Shown here: positions 33,322-42,343 of the stretch, piece after piece
How the letters are laid out: the number at the start of each line of letters is the position of its first letter
How positions within the stretch are numbered: position 1 is the stretch's first letter
Origin: Janthinobacterium agaricidamnosum NBRC 102515 = DSM 9628
GTDB taxonomy: Bacteria > Pseudomonadota > Gammaproteobacteria > Burkholderiales > Burkholderiaceae_D
Direction: 5' to 3'
DNA: 64,000 nt
NCBI RefSeq assembly: GCF_000723165.1
Contig: NZ_HG322949.1
Coordinates: 5,443,524-5,507,523, forward strand
Notes under the pieces: model-generated
Seen by the model: only the letters and a program-made list of their open reading frames with translations
What the model was told of the DNA's origin: nothing
Database searches by the model: none
Program-made: the position numbers and the translations under genes

Positions 33322-34821
33322 TCATTTCAATTCGAAGCCACGCGCCGCAGGCACGGCTACTGGCGGCGGCGCGGACGGCTGGCGCCCTTCCATGCGCCCT
33401 TCCAGGAACAGTTCGCGCCGGCTGGGCGTGCTCAAGCGGTCGGTCGGCAGCGCATAATTGGCCGGCAGCGGCTTGACCAGGTGCGCCGTGATGACGAACA
33501 GCAGTTCAGTGCGGTCGTGCTGGAAATCGGTGCTGCGGAACAGCGCGCCCAGCACCGGCAATTCGCCCAGCACCGGCAAGCCCTTGATATTGGTCACCTG
33601 GTTATTCTTGATCAAGCCGCCGATCGCATAACTCTGGCCGTCGAACAATTGCACGGTGGTCGCCGCGCGCCGCGTGGTAATCAACGGCAAGATCGAGCCG
33701 CCATTAAAACCCGCCGCGCTGACGCCGACGCCCTCGCGCGACAATTCCGATACTTCCGGCGCCACCTTCAGATTGATGCGACCGCCGGACAGCACGGTCG
33801 GCGTGAAACGCAGGCCGACGCCGAATTCCTTCTCTTCCAGCGTGACCTTGTTATTGTCCTGGCCGACCGGGATGAAGATTTTCCCGCCCGCCAGGAAGCT
33901 GCCTTCCTGGCCACTGATCGCCATCACCGTCGGCTCGGCCAGGATGCGGATCAGGCCATCCTGCTTTTGCGCTTCCAGCGTCAGTTGCTGGTTGCCGTTC
34001 GACTTGCGCAGATCCAGCAAACCGCCGGCGGTGCCGCTGAGGAAATTCGACAATAAGGTGGTGGCCCAGCTGCCCGACGCAAAACGCAGCGTGGCGCCAA
34101 CTTCCAGCTTGTCGATCAGCGACTTGGACACTTCGGCGATCTGCACCTGCAGCATCACTTGCTGCGGCGCGCTGACATTGAGCAAGTTGATGATGCGGCT
34201 GGCTGGCGCACCGCCGGCGGCACCGGCCGGCGGCCCGGCGGCGGCGCCGGGTTCGGCCGGCCTGGCCAGCGCCTGGGCCGGCCGGCGCACATAGGCGTTG
34301 GCCAGCTCGACCGCGCGCAATACCGCGTTGGCGTCTTCCACCGTGCCGCTCAGCACCAGCGTATCGGCGGCCACGCTGACTTTCAGGTCTTTTTCTTCCG
34401 GCATCAATTCCGCCAGCGTCGCCTGCAAGCCGGCCGGGTCCATGCCGACCGTGACATCGACCATGCTGCACAAGCCGCTCTTGCCCTGGATGATCATATT
34501 GGTGCTGCCGACATCGACCCCGACCAGATACAGCGTGTCCGGCGCCACCAGCATCGCTTGCAGCACGGCCGGATTGCCGACGCTGCGGTTGAGCACCGCT
34601 TCCGGCAGGCGCATCATCGTCGATTTGCCCAGTTGCAGCAGCAGCCGGCCCGGCGCCGCCGCATCGCCGCGGCAGCGCGGGCCGCTGTCGGCGCCGGCCG
34701 GTGCGGTAGCCGGTGCGGTAGCCGGCGCGGTAGCCGGCGCAGCGGCGACAGCGGCGGCCGATACGGCGCCGACATCCGGCAGCAGCGACAAAGCCAGCAA
34801 AAACAGCAGTCCGGGTTTCAT
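33322..34821 (-). CDS. rcpA: Tad pilus secretin RcpA / CpaC
   Basis: RcpA forms the outer-membrane channel for the Flp pilus. The 499-residue protein has a signal peptide (about 1-25), an Ala/Pro/Thr-rich repeat (about 24-45), an N-terminal domain with VGVDVGSTNMIIQGK, a BON-like segment near 155-180 and the secretin core at about 255-460. The core carries VPVLGELPVLGALFRS, the usual signature. It lies 25 bp after rcpC and 17 bp before the lipoprotein gene. Confidence 0.93.
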   Translation of the reverse strand: MKPGLLFLLALSLLPDVGAVSAAAVAAAPATAPATAPATAPAGADSGPRCRGDAAAPGRLLLQLGKSTMMRLPEAVLNRSVGNPAVLQAMLVAPDTLYLVGVDVGSTNMIIQGKSGLCSMVDVTVGMDPAGLQATLAELMPEEKDLKVSVAADTLVLSGTVEDANAVLRAVELANAYVRRPAQALARPAEPGAAAGPPAGAAGGAPASRIINLLNVSAPQQVMLQVQIAEVSKSLIDKLEVGATLRFASGSWATTLLSNFLSGTAGGLLDLRKSNGNQQLTLEAQKQDGLIRILAEPTVMAISGQEGSFLAGGKIFIPVGQDNNKVTLEEKEFGVGLRFTPTVLSGGRINLKVAPEVSELSREGVGVSAAGFNGGSILPLITTRRAATTVQLFDGQSYAIGGLIKNNQVTNIKGLPVLGELPVLGALFRSTDFQHDRTELLFVITAHLVKPLPANYALPTDRLSTPSRRELFLEGRMEGRQPSAPPPVAVPAARGFELK

Positions 34822-34846
34822 GATGAAGTTCCCATCGCGGCAATCA

Positions 34847-35707
34847 TTAAAAACACTCGCGCGTCAACCGCGTGCCATCGATCAAGCCGCTGCAATGGCG
34901 CGGCGCGGCGCCGGCGACCCGGGCCTTGACCACCACCGGCGGAGCCGGCGCAGCGGCGGTTGGGGCGCTTGCCGCCGGCTCGGCCGGGGTCTCCGGCTGT
35001 TCGCCCAGCAAGCTCAGCTTGGTGGCGCCCCCGGTCACGCCCGGCTGCGGATCGACCTGGTTGCGCAAGGCCAGCGACAGGCTGCCGACGCTGCGCGCCA
35101 GGTCCAGTTTTTCGGCCTGCTCCGGGGTCACTTCCAGCGTCACCGCGTTGACCACCCGGGGCTTGGTTTCGTCGCGCCCGACTTCTTGCGCCACCGCCAG
35201 CACCAGTATGCGTTCCAGAACGATCTTGGAAATTGCCCGGCTGCGCGCGCGCGCCTCGCTGCCGGTCTCTTGCTGGGTATTGACCAGGATATCGACGTAA
35301 TTGCCGGGCAAGGCGAAACCGGCCACGCCGATCACGTCGTTGACGCGCACCGTGATGGCGCGCTTGCCCTCGGTAATCAGGGCCGACAGGCCGCCCAGCG
35401 TGCCGGGCGGGGCCAGCTTGGCTTCGCTCAGCGGTTCGCCGCGCAGCACACTGCTTTTCAAGACCCGCCCGTTGAGTTTCAGCACATCGGTCAATGCGCC
35501 TTCCGGCAAGCTGTCGGTCGGCCAATCCGACAGGCGCAGCAATTCCGGCGTCAGGCGCTGGCCCAGGTTGACGTCGGCGCTGGCCACCACGATCTTGCCG
35601 GACGCGGCCGAATTCTGGCGCAGCAGCCAGTGCGACGCCAGCACCACCGCCATCAGGCCCAGCAAGACGGCCAGCGCCATCATCGCGTATGCGCGGCGGT
35701 TTTTCAT
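34847..35707 (-). CDS. rcpC: Flp pilus assembly protein RcpC / CpaB
   Basis: This 286-residue protein has an N-terminal membrane anchor (about 8-28) followed by a SAF/CpaB domain with the usual VASADVNLGQRLTPELLRL and VLRGEPLSEAKLAP stretches. CpaB proteins act in the periplasm near the secretin. A Pro/Ala-rich linker precedes the C-terminus, which has two cysteines around CSGLIDGTRLTRECF. The start overlaps the AAA+ ATPase stop by ATGA, showing tight coupling to that unusual gene. Confidence 0.92.
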   Translation of the reverse strand: MKNRRAYAMMALAVLLGLMAVVLASHWLLRQNSAASGKIVVASADVNLGQRLTPELLRLSDWPTDSLPEGALTDVLKLNGRVLKSSVLRGEPLSEAKLAPPGTLGGLSALITEGKRAITVRVNDVIGVAGFALPGNYVDILVNTQQETGSEARARSRAISKIVLERILVLAVAQEVGRDETKPRVVNAVTLEVTPEQAEKLDLARSVGSLSLALRNQVDPQPGVTGGATKLSLLGEQPETPAEPAASAPTAAAPAPPVVVKARVAGAAPRHCSGLIDGTRLTRECF

Positions 35708-37152
35708 ACGATGCTTTCAAACAGCGGATGCGGCCCGGCGGACGCCGTGGCATGCCGGCCGGCCGGCACTTCGTCGCAATCGGTGAACAGGCTGGACCAC
35801 GCTTGCTGCAGCGACGCCGCGTCGAGGCGCGGTTCCAGGCCGGCAAAACCGGCGAAGTCGGCGATCCGCTCCAGCAAGGCGCGCGGATAGCTGGGCAACA
35901 GCGGCCGCCCGCTGGGAGCATGTAATTGTTCCAGCAAATAATGCAGCGCACTGTCGTCGAGGGCGATATTGGCGGCCCGGCATTGCTGGCGAAACAGCGC
36001 GCGGTAGGCGTGCTCGCTCAAGGCGCCCAGCGGAATCTTGTAGCCGAGACGGCGCAAAAAGGACGCGTCGAGCAGCGATTGCGGCGCCAGGCTGGTGGCG
36101 AACACCAGCACGACATCGAAGGGGACGGTGAATTTATGGCCGCCGCGCAGGCTGAACTGGTCCAGGCCCGCATCGAGCGGCAACATGAAGCGGTTCAGCA
36201 AGTCGCGGATGGCGATGCGCTGGCGGCCCAGGTCGTCGATCACCAGCATGCCGTTATTGGCCTTGAAATGGGACGGCGCGTGGTAACAGCCGCTGTAGGC
36301 GTCGTGGCGCAATTCCAGCATGTCTTCGGCCAGTTCCGCGCCCAGCCGCACCAGTGGCCGCTGGCACAAGGCCCAGCGGATATCGTGGCTGCGCCGTTCC
36401 AGCGCCTGGCGCGCATGGTTGACCTGCTGCGGCGCCGGCGGCAAGTGCAGCGCCGTATCGTACAGCTGGATGATTTCCTGCCCGACCACCACCGCATACG
36501 GCACCGCCACCAGGCCGTGCAGCAACTGGCCCAGCTTGCCGGCCAGCGTGGTCTTGCCGCTGCCGGGCGGACCGTACAGCATCAGCGAACGGCTGGAATA
36601 CATCGCCGCGCCCAGCAAGGCCTGGGTGGCGGCGTCGAAATGGTCGGCCCCCAGCACCGCCGCCAGATCGTCGGCGCCGATCCGCACTTGCTCTTCATGC
36701 CGCCAGGACTGGCGCTGCACCATGCTGCGGTACGCTTCCAGCGGCACCGGGGCCGGTCCCGCATAGGCGCAGCGCTCCAGGTAGCCGGCGGCGCGCTGCT
36801 TGCCGGCGCCGGTCAGTTGGTATTGCACATCGATATCGGATTCACCGCGCCACGCCACTTCGGCCAATTGCTCGGTCACCATAAAGGCCAGCACTTCGCG
36901 CAACACATTGATGGACAGGCGCAACTTAGTGGTCAGCACGGGCAAATGGGTTTTTCCGGCGATAAACAGCGACTTGGCGATCAATTCGACCAGCAGTTGC
37001 TTGTCGAGCCCCGTTTCGCGCACGCTTTTCGGCTGCGGCGGCAGCGGCGGCATCCAGCTCGGGCCGCCCGGCCCCAGGCTGGCGCCAGCGTCGGCGGCGC
37101 GCGACACGCCGGTCAGGCTGTCGGCGGAAAACTGCTTGTCGATATCGATCAT
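35704..37152 (-). CDS. AAA+ ATPase of unknown function inserted in the Tad locus
   Basis: This 482-residue protein has a winged-helix-like N-terminal region (about 50-125) and a AAA+ core. Walker A GPPGSGKT is at 194-201 and Walker B MLVIDD at 303-308, with an arginine-rich sensor region in SFLRRLGYKIPLG. It lacks the CpaF and TadZ signatures, signal peptide and membrane segments. Standard Tad loci have no such gene between prepilin peptidase and rcpC. Its stop overlaps the rcpC start, so it is made with the pilus proteins. A role as a MoxR-like remodelling ATPase or an assembly regulator is inference only. Confidence 0.75.
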   Translation of the reverse strand: MIDIDKQFSADSLTGVSRAADAGASLGPGGPSWMPPLPPQPKSVRETGLDKQLLVELIAKSLFIAGKTHLPVLTTKLRLSINVLREVLAFMVTEQLAEVAWRGESDIDVQYQLTGAGKQRAAGYLERCAYAGPAPVPLEAYRSMVQRQSWRHEEQVRIGADDLAAVLGADHFDAATQALLGAAMYSSRSLMLYGPPGSGKTTLAGKLGQLLHGLVAVPYAVVVGQEIIQLYDTALHLPPAPQQVNHARQALERRSHDIRWALCQRPLVRLGAELAEDMLELRHDAYSGCYHAPSHFKANNGMLVIDDLGRQRIAIRDLLNRFMLPLDAGLDQFSLRGGHKFTVPFDVVLVFATSLAPQSLLDASFLRRLGYKIPLGALSEHAYRALFRQQCRAANIALDDSALHYLLEQLHAPSGRPLLPSYPRALLERIADFAGFAGLEPRLDAASLQQAWSSLFTDCDEVPAGRHATASAGPHPLFESIV

Positions 37153-37303
37153 GCGCCTTCTCCAATGCCGGTGAGCGGCTATCCGGGTGCAATAACGCCG
37201 GGGTCACGAAAACGATTTTATCGGCGGCTGTCTGATGGCCCTTGATGCAAAGCAAAAAATGCAGGTATGCAAGAATTACTGCTCATTGCTGCAACAATAC
37301 TGA

Positions 37304-37852
37304 CTAAAAAAACAATTCCCGGTAGCGCCAGCCCAGCCACAGCAGCGTCCCCAGCGCAATCGCCAGGCCATACGGCATGCCGCCGACGCTGCTGCCCGGC
37401 GCCAGCGAGGTCGGCGCCAGCGGCAAACCGGCGGTGCGCATCAGCAAGGGCCACAACAACAGCCGCAGATTGCGCAGGCAGGCGCGCCAGCGGCCCTGGT
37501 ACAGCACGATCGCGATGGCCATCAGGCCACCGATGACAAAGGTCGCAAAACAGATCAGCAACGCCGGCCACGGACCGCTGAACGCACCCACCATGGCCAT
37601 CAATTTGACGTCGCCGGCGGCCATGCCGCGCATCGCATACATCGGCAAAAACAGGAAAAAACCGGTCAGCGCGCCGCCCAGCCAGCTGGCCGGCAAGCCG
37701 CGCAGGCCGCCATCGAGCAGGTGCAGCGGCAGCGCGGCCAGCAAGCCGGCCAGCACCACGCGGTTCGGGATCTTGCGCCAGGCCAGGTCGCTGACCGCGG
37801 CCACGGTGACGCAGGCAAGCAGCGCCAGGTCCAGCATCAGGCGGGCGGTCAT
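37304..37852 (-). CDS. tadV: Tad prepilin peptidase TadV / CpaA (A24 family)
   Basis: This 182-residue polytopic aspartyl protease cleaves Flp prepilin and TadE-like pseudopilins. The two catalytic aspartates lie in DLAWRKIPNR (residue about 22) and in AAGDVKLMA (the GxGD-type motif, about 75). Five or six membrane segments are predicted. It lies 102 bp after flp and 151 bp before the AAA+ gene. Confidence 0.9.
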   Translation of the reverse strand: MTARLMLDLALLACVTVAAVSDLAWRKIPNRVVLAGLLAALPLHLLDGGLRGLPASWLGGALTGFFLFLPMYAMRGMAAGDVKLMAMVGAFSGPWPALLICFATFVIGGLMAIAIVLYQGRWRACLRNLRLLLWPLLMRTAGLPLAPTSLAPGSSVGGMPYGLAIALGTLLWLGWRYRELFF

Positions 37853-37954
37853 GGTGGATGTCCTTGCCGGCTAATAGCAAAAAGGGAAACGGCGGAAACA
37901 ACGGAATATGGGAACAGCCCCCCGTCGGCCGGGACAGGCGGGGAGCCTGCCTGT

Positions 37955-38137
37955 CTAAGGCGTGGTGGTCAGATGTGTCGAAATATCCGTCAGCACCGCC
38001 AACAGATTGGTCTTGATCAGCAAGAAACCGGCGGTGATGGCGGTTGCCATCAATGCCGCGATCAGGCCGTATTCGATCGCCGTAATACCTTGTTCATCGT
38101 TTGCAAATTGTTTCACTGCCGACAAAAAGGTTTTCAT
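37955..38137 (-). CDS. flp: Flp-type IVb pilin
   Basis: This is the 60-residue major pilin. The conserved EQGITAIEYGLIAALMA segment includes the cleavage and Flp motif, with the E-Y pair in the hydrophobic N-terminal helix after a short charged leader. The ATG at 38137 has GGGAG seven bases upstream; an in-frame start at 38176 would add 13 unneeded residues. As first gene of the locus it is followed by tadV. Confidence 0.95.
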   Translation of the reverse strand: MKTFLSAVKQFANDEQGITAIEYGLIAALMATAITAGFLLIKTNLLAVLTDISTHLTTTP

Positions 38138-38618
38138 CACAAGCTCCCAAAAGTGAATCACAAGTCCCTGGCGCAATCAGGTGTGAAACTTGACGTATTC
38201 CTGCTAATATGTTTCTTGCCGTAAATTTCTGCGCCATTGGATACACTATAGGGTTTCCATGATCCGACAATTTGACCTGACACAAGTTTTTCATGTGGGA
38301 AATTTTTGGATGACAGGCATACTGTAAAACAGTCCCGACAGCACGGGCTGGGCGTTGCGTGCACAATACAGGCACGCGCCACGCATCATGCTTTTTCCGA
38401 TGCGGCGCCAGAAACGCGGGCATTTCAATGAAAATTTGCACACTATAATTGCCTATTAAGCAAAAAAACATTATCCTGCCTTGCTCTTCAATGGAAAGGC
38501 GGTTTGCTTCATTAGATGGGCGATTGTTGATGGGCGCAGACAAACTTAAACTGGGTGCGATGCTGCTTGTATGGCTACCGGTGTGGCGACTTGTGTGACT
38601 ACTCTCCAGAGAACGACA
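38138..38618. other. Intergenic region between flp and the diguanylate cyclase
   Basis: This 481-bp stretch contains the divergent promoters of flp (minus) and of the cyclase gene (plus). A perfect TATAAT at 38444-38449 has only a weak -35 near 38423. No gene or clear operator was found. Confidence 0.4.
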
Positions 38619-39668
38619 ATGGATTCCCTACTGAAACACATGGTGGACATGACCGGCCACCGTGATCATACGATGCTCGACATCTCGGTGATCTCGGCGG
38701 TCCAGGAACTGGCCGCCGCGTCGCAGACCCGGGTATTGGCGCTGACCACCGTGCGCGGCCAGGTGTTCGTGCGCTCGCGCGCCATCATCGTGTCCGGCAG
38801 TCCGGCCCGCATGGAGGACAATCCCGATCCCGCCGTACCGGGCGAACCGCTGTCGGCCTATCCGGCGCTGGCCGGCTGCATCGCGCGCCACGAAGCGAGC
38901 GCCGACATGGTCTGCGCCGACGGCCGCCACCTGCTGTGGCTGCCGATCTGGATCGGCGACCAGGCCACCACCTGCCTTGAAATCGTCAACCCGACGCCGT
39001 ACACCGGCGCCACCATCCAGGTCATCGGCGGCATCGTCAGCGTGTACCGCAACTTCCAGAACTTGCTCGACTATAGCGAACGCGATTCGCTCACCGGCTT
39101 GTTGAACCGCAAGACCTTCGACGACCAGCTCAGCAAGATCCTGCAAAGCCGCACCGACCCCGATCCCGGCAAGCCCCTGCAAGCGGGCGAGGAAGAGCGG
39201 CGCCATCATACCGATACCGAAAAGCAATGGCTGGCGGTGGTCGACGTCGACCATTTCAAGCTGGTCAACGACAAGTTCGGCCACCTGTACGGCGATGAAG
39301 TGCTGATCCTGATCGCCAACCTGCTGCAAACGTCGTTCCGTTCGCAAGACCGCATCTTCCGCTTCGGCGGCGAGGAATTCGTCGTGCTGCTGCGCTCGAC
39401 GACGCTGGAAAATGCGCAAAAGATCATCGACCGTTTCCGCATGGATGTCGAAGCGCATGAATTCCCGCAAGTGGGCCGGGTCACCGTCAGCGTCGGTTTC
39501 GTCAGCATCAATGCGTACGAGGCGCCGGTGATCATCCTCGGCCGCGCCGACCAGGCGCTGTATTACGCCAAGAGCCACGGCCGCAACCTGGCCTGCCATT
39601 ACGACGAACTGGTCAGCGGCGGCTTGCTGCACACCATAGAATCGAACGACACCGCCGAGTTTTTCTGA
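38619..39668 (+). CDS. Diguanylate cyclase (GGDEF domain)
   Basis: This 349-residue protein makes cyclic di-GMP. A GAF-like sensor region covers about residues 15-150, without membrane segments. The GGDEF domain (about 165-330) opens with RDSLTGLLNRKTF and has GGEEF at 250-254, so the active site is intact. The ATG at 38619 follows AGAGAACG; an in-frame start at 38571 is less likely. The convergent HD-GYP gene ends 10 bp away and the Tad locus lies upstream, so the pair may tune pilus or biofilm behaviour. Confidence 0.92.
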   Translation: MDSLLKHMVDMTGHRDHTMLDISVISAVQELAAASQTRVLALTTVRGQVFVRSRAIIVSGSPARMEDNPDPAVPGEPLSAYPALAGCIARHEASADMVCADGRHLLWLPIWIGDQATTCLEIVNPTPYTGATIQVIGGIVSVYRNFQNLLDYSERDSLTGLLNRKTFDDQLSKILQSRTDPDPGKPLQAGEEERRHHTDTEKQWLAVVDVDHFKLVNDKFGHLYGDEVLILIANLLQTSFRSQDRIFRFGGEEFVVLLRSTTLENAQKIIDRFRMDVEAHEFPQVGRVTVSVGFVSINAYEAPVIILGRADQALYYAKSHGRNLACHYDELVSGGLLHTIESNDTAEFF

Positions 39669-39677
39669 GCGGCCACC

Positions 39678-40898
39678 TCAGGCCAGCGTCAGGAAACGCA
39701 TCGGATCGACTTGCCACTTGGCGGCCGATTCATGGCCGACGATCTTGTCGCCGCCGCCAAAACCGAGACCGCGCGACAAGTCCACGGTTTCCGGCTTGAT
39801 GTAGGCGTTGCTCTTGGTACTGAAGAACACATTCACCTTCGGCGCCAGCAAATTGCTTTCATGCGCCTCGACCACCACGCCCAGCCGGCCCGATTCCAGC
39901 ATCACCATGGTGCCGACCGGATAGATGCCGACGCAACGCATGAATTCCTGCGCATACACCGGGTTGAACTGGAACTTGCTCCACTCATAAATCTTGCGCA
40001 GCGCTTCGGCCGCCGGCATGCCCTTGTGATAACAGCGGTCGGCCGTGATCGCATCGTAGACGTCGACGATCGCCGCCATCTGCGCCAGTTCGCTGATGTC
40101 GTCGCCGACCAGCCGCTCCGGATAACCGCTGCCGTCGCGCCGTTCATGGTGATGCAGCGTGATGTCGAGCGGCACCGGGCCGATTTCCGGCGACAGCCGC
40201 AGGATTTCATAACCGTCTTGCGGATGGCGCTTGACGATGTCGAATTCTTCCGGCGTCAGCCGGCCCGATTTGTTCAGGATATGGTCTGGAACCAGCGCCT
40301 TGCCGGTATCATGTAGCAAGCCACCCAGTCCCGCCTCATGCGTCAGCTTCGGGTCCAGGCCGCGCGAACGGCAAAAAGCGACCAGCAGCGCACACACGCT
40401 GACCGAGTGCAAAAAGGTGTAATCGTCCTTGGTTTTGATGCGCAGCAAACCGACCAGCGCGCCCGGATTGCGCAAGATCGACTCGGTAATGTCTTGCACC
40501 ATCGGCTGCACGCGGTCCAGTTCGATCGCCTTGCCGAGACGCACGTCCGCCATCACGGTGCGCACCATGAACGACGCCTGGCTGCGGATCTGGGTGGCGC
40601 GGGTCAGCTCTTCGGCCAGCGCCAATTTGGGCGGCGCGCGGGGCGCGGAAGCGATTTTCTCCAGCTCGCGCTCGGTCGCGGCCTTGGCTTCGGCCAGCGT
40701 CGGCGCATGCGGCACGTCGATGCCCTTGGTATTGTCGATCACCACCTGGCGTATGCCGGCATGCACGATCTTGCGGATTTCCTCATCGCTGCGCAGCAAG
40801 AAACGGTTGCGCACGAATGGATGCGTCATCCAGTCGCAACTGAGGTCATGGATATACATGCCTACTTTCAGCTGTGAGGAATCGACTTTCTTGAACAT
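39678..40898 (-). CDS. HD-GYP domain cyclic-di-GMP phosphodiesterase
   Basis: This 406-residue protein has an N-terminal DUF3391-type domain (about 1-110, starting FKKVDSSQLKVGMYIHDL) and an HD-GYP domain (about 145-335). The metal motif is LLHDTGKALVP, and the GYP box is HHERRDGSGYP, with both halves complete. It should hydrolyse cyclic di-GMP to pGpG or GMP. It converges on the diguanylate cyclase with a 9-bp gap. The ATG at 40898 starts exactly at the DUF3391 consensus. Confidence 0.93.
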   Translation of the reverse strand: MFKKVDSSQLKVGMYIHDLSCDWMTHPFVRNRFLLRSDEEIRKIVHAGIRQVVIDNTKGIDVPHAPTLAEAKAATERELEKIASAPRAPPKLALAEELTRATQIRSQASFMVRTVMADVRLGKAIELDRVQPMVQDITESILRNPGALVGLLRIKTKDDYTFLHSVSVCALLVAFCRSRGLDPKLTHEAGLGGLLHDTGKALVPDHILNKSGRLTPEEFDIVKRHPQDGYEILRLSPEIGPVPLDITLHHHERRDGSGYPERLVGDDISELAQMAAIVDVYDAITADRCYHKGMPAAEALRKIYEWSKFQFNPVYAQEFMRCVGIYPVGTMVMLESGRLGVVVEAHESNLLAPKVNVFFSTKSNAYIKPETVDLSRGLGFGGGDKIVGHESAAKWQVDPMRFLTLA

Positions 40899-41075
40899 GC
40901 TTGCATCCCACAAATGTAAAGGCCACCGCGCAGGAAAACGCTAGAATCAGTATATCAAATAGTTTCTTTATCAATTCATCTTTAGACGGGCGGCGGTGCG
41001 CAAACGAAGCACCACCGCAACAGATCCACCTGGCCAACCGGAAAAAACCGCTGGCACCACGCTACTCGCCTCTCC

Positions 41076-42044
41076 ATGGAACTGCGCCAACTCCGTTATT
41101 TTGTCGCCATCGCCGATCACGGTTCGCTGTCGCGCGCGGCGCTGGTGCTGCACGTGGCGCAACCGGCGCTGACCCAGCAATTGCGCCAGCTGGAGCAGGA
41201 ACTGGGGGTGCAATTGCTGCACCGCTCGGCGCAGGGCGTGCTCAGCACCGACGCCGGCAAGGTCTTTTACGAGCACGCCCAGGCGATCCTGAAGCAGGTG
41301 GCCGACGCCAAATCGGCGGTGGTCCAGTCGGCGGCCAGGCCGTCCGGCAGCGTCATATTGGGCTTGCCGCACAGTATCTCGAATGCGCTGGCCTTGCCGC
41401 TGCTGATGGCGGCGCGGCTGCACTATCCGGAAATCACCTTGCAACTGACCGAGGAATTGACCGGCAACCTGAACGAGCAATTAAAGTCGGGCAGAGTGAA
41501 CCTGGCGGTGCTGTTCGACGATGGGCAGTTGACGCCGTTCGCCGCCAGCGCGCTGATCGAGGAAGAAATGCGCTTCATTTGCCGCAGCGATTCGGCGTTT
41601 GCGCCGGCCCGGGATGGCGTCAGCCTGCGCCAGGCGCTGGCCACCACGCTGATCCTGCCGGGCCTGCAGCACGGCGTGCGGCCGCATATCGACCGCGTCG
41701 CGCGCGAAGCCGGCCTGACGCCGGCGGCGGTGATTGAAATCAACTCGATCGCGATCCTGAAATCGGCGATCCTGGCCGACATGGGCGCCACCATCTTGCC
41801 GGCCGCGCCGCTGCTGGGCGAAATCGAACGCGGCGCGATGTCCAGCCATGCGATCCACAGCCCGGCGTTGTCGCGCACGGTGGTGTTATGCGCGTCCAAG
41901 AACATCCCGCTGACCAATGCCGCGGCGGCGGTCAGCCGGCTGGTGCGGCAAGTCAGCCACCAACTATGCCGCGACGGCAACTGGCCAGGGACGCGGGTGC
42001 TGGGAGACCAGACATCGCATGCAATCCCTGACGCGCCGTCTTGA
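41076..42044 (+). CDS. LysR family transcriptional regulator (Nac/Cbl-like)
   Basis: This 322-residue regulator has the N-terminal winged helix MELRQLRYFVAIADHGSLS...AALVLHVAQPALTQQLRQLE (about 1-60) and a LysR substrate domain (about 90-290). The pattern resembles the nitrogen-assimilation regulator group. It stands alone, 300 bp upstream of the indolepyruvate oxidoreductase gene on the same strand and could control that gene. The C-terminal extension beyond residue 295 is unusual but short. Confidence 0.88.
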   Translation: MELRQLRYFVAIADHGSLSRAALVLHVAQPALTQQLRQLEQELGVQLLHRSAQGVLSTDAGKVFYEHAQAILKQVADAKSAVVQSAARPSGSVILGLPHSISNALALPLLMAARLHYPEITLQLTEELTGNLNEQLKSGRVNLAVLFDDGQLTPFAASALIEEEMRFICRSDSAFAPARDGVSLRQALATTLILPGLQHGVRPHIDRVAREAGLTPAAVIEINSIAILKSAILADMGATILPAAPLLGEIERGAMSSHAIHSPALSRTVVLCASKNIPLTNAAAAVSRLVRQVSHQLCRDGNWPGTRVLGDQTSHAIPDAPS

Positions 42045-42343
42045 TGCCAGCGAACTGAACGTTGCCATAGTGCCGCGCTGGATGCATGGCCGCACATTGT
42101 TGAAACGCCGGCAGGAGCCCGCCGACAGCCGTGGCCCGGAAGGGCCATCATTTTTCCTTATACCCCCATCGGCAAACCCTATTTGCCGCGCCTGCGCGCC
42201 CGCTCTACACTCAAGGCGCATTATTTTAAAAATAAAGTCATGCGCCCTGCCGCCCACCCGCGGCCATCCCGCCTGGACACGGCGCGCCTTACCGGGCGCG
42301 GCTTTGTGCAGACGTCATCTGAAACACCCTTTTGGAGACAGCC

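Noticed and set aside
34680..34745. Repeated Ala/Thr/Pro codons in the rcpA N-terminus that look like a short tandem repeat.
   Set aside because: It is a low-complexity coding repeat in the signal-peptide linker; it is in frame and needs no separate feature.
38210..38260. Possible sigma-54 promoter upstream of flp (TGGCGC near this position).
   Set aside because: The second element does not give the required GC at the 12 position and spacing; it does not pass the sigma-54 pattern.
38094..38543. A 149-codon minus-strand frame over the flp gene and its upstream region.
   Set aside because: It is out of frame with the certain Flp pilin and has no recognisable content.
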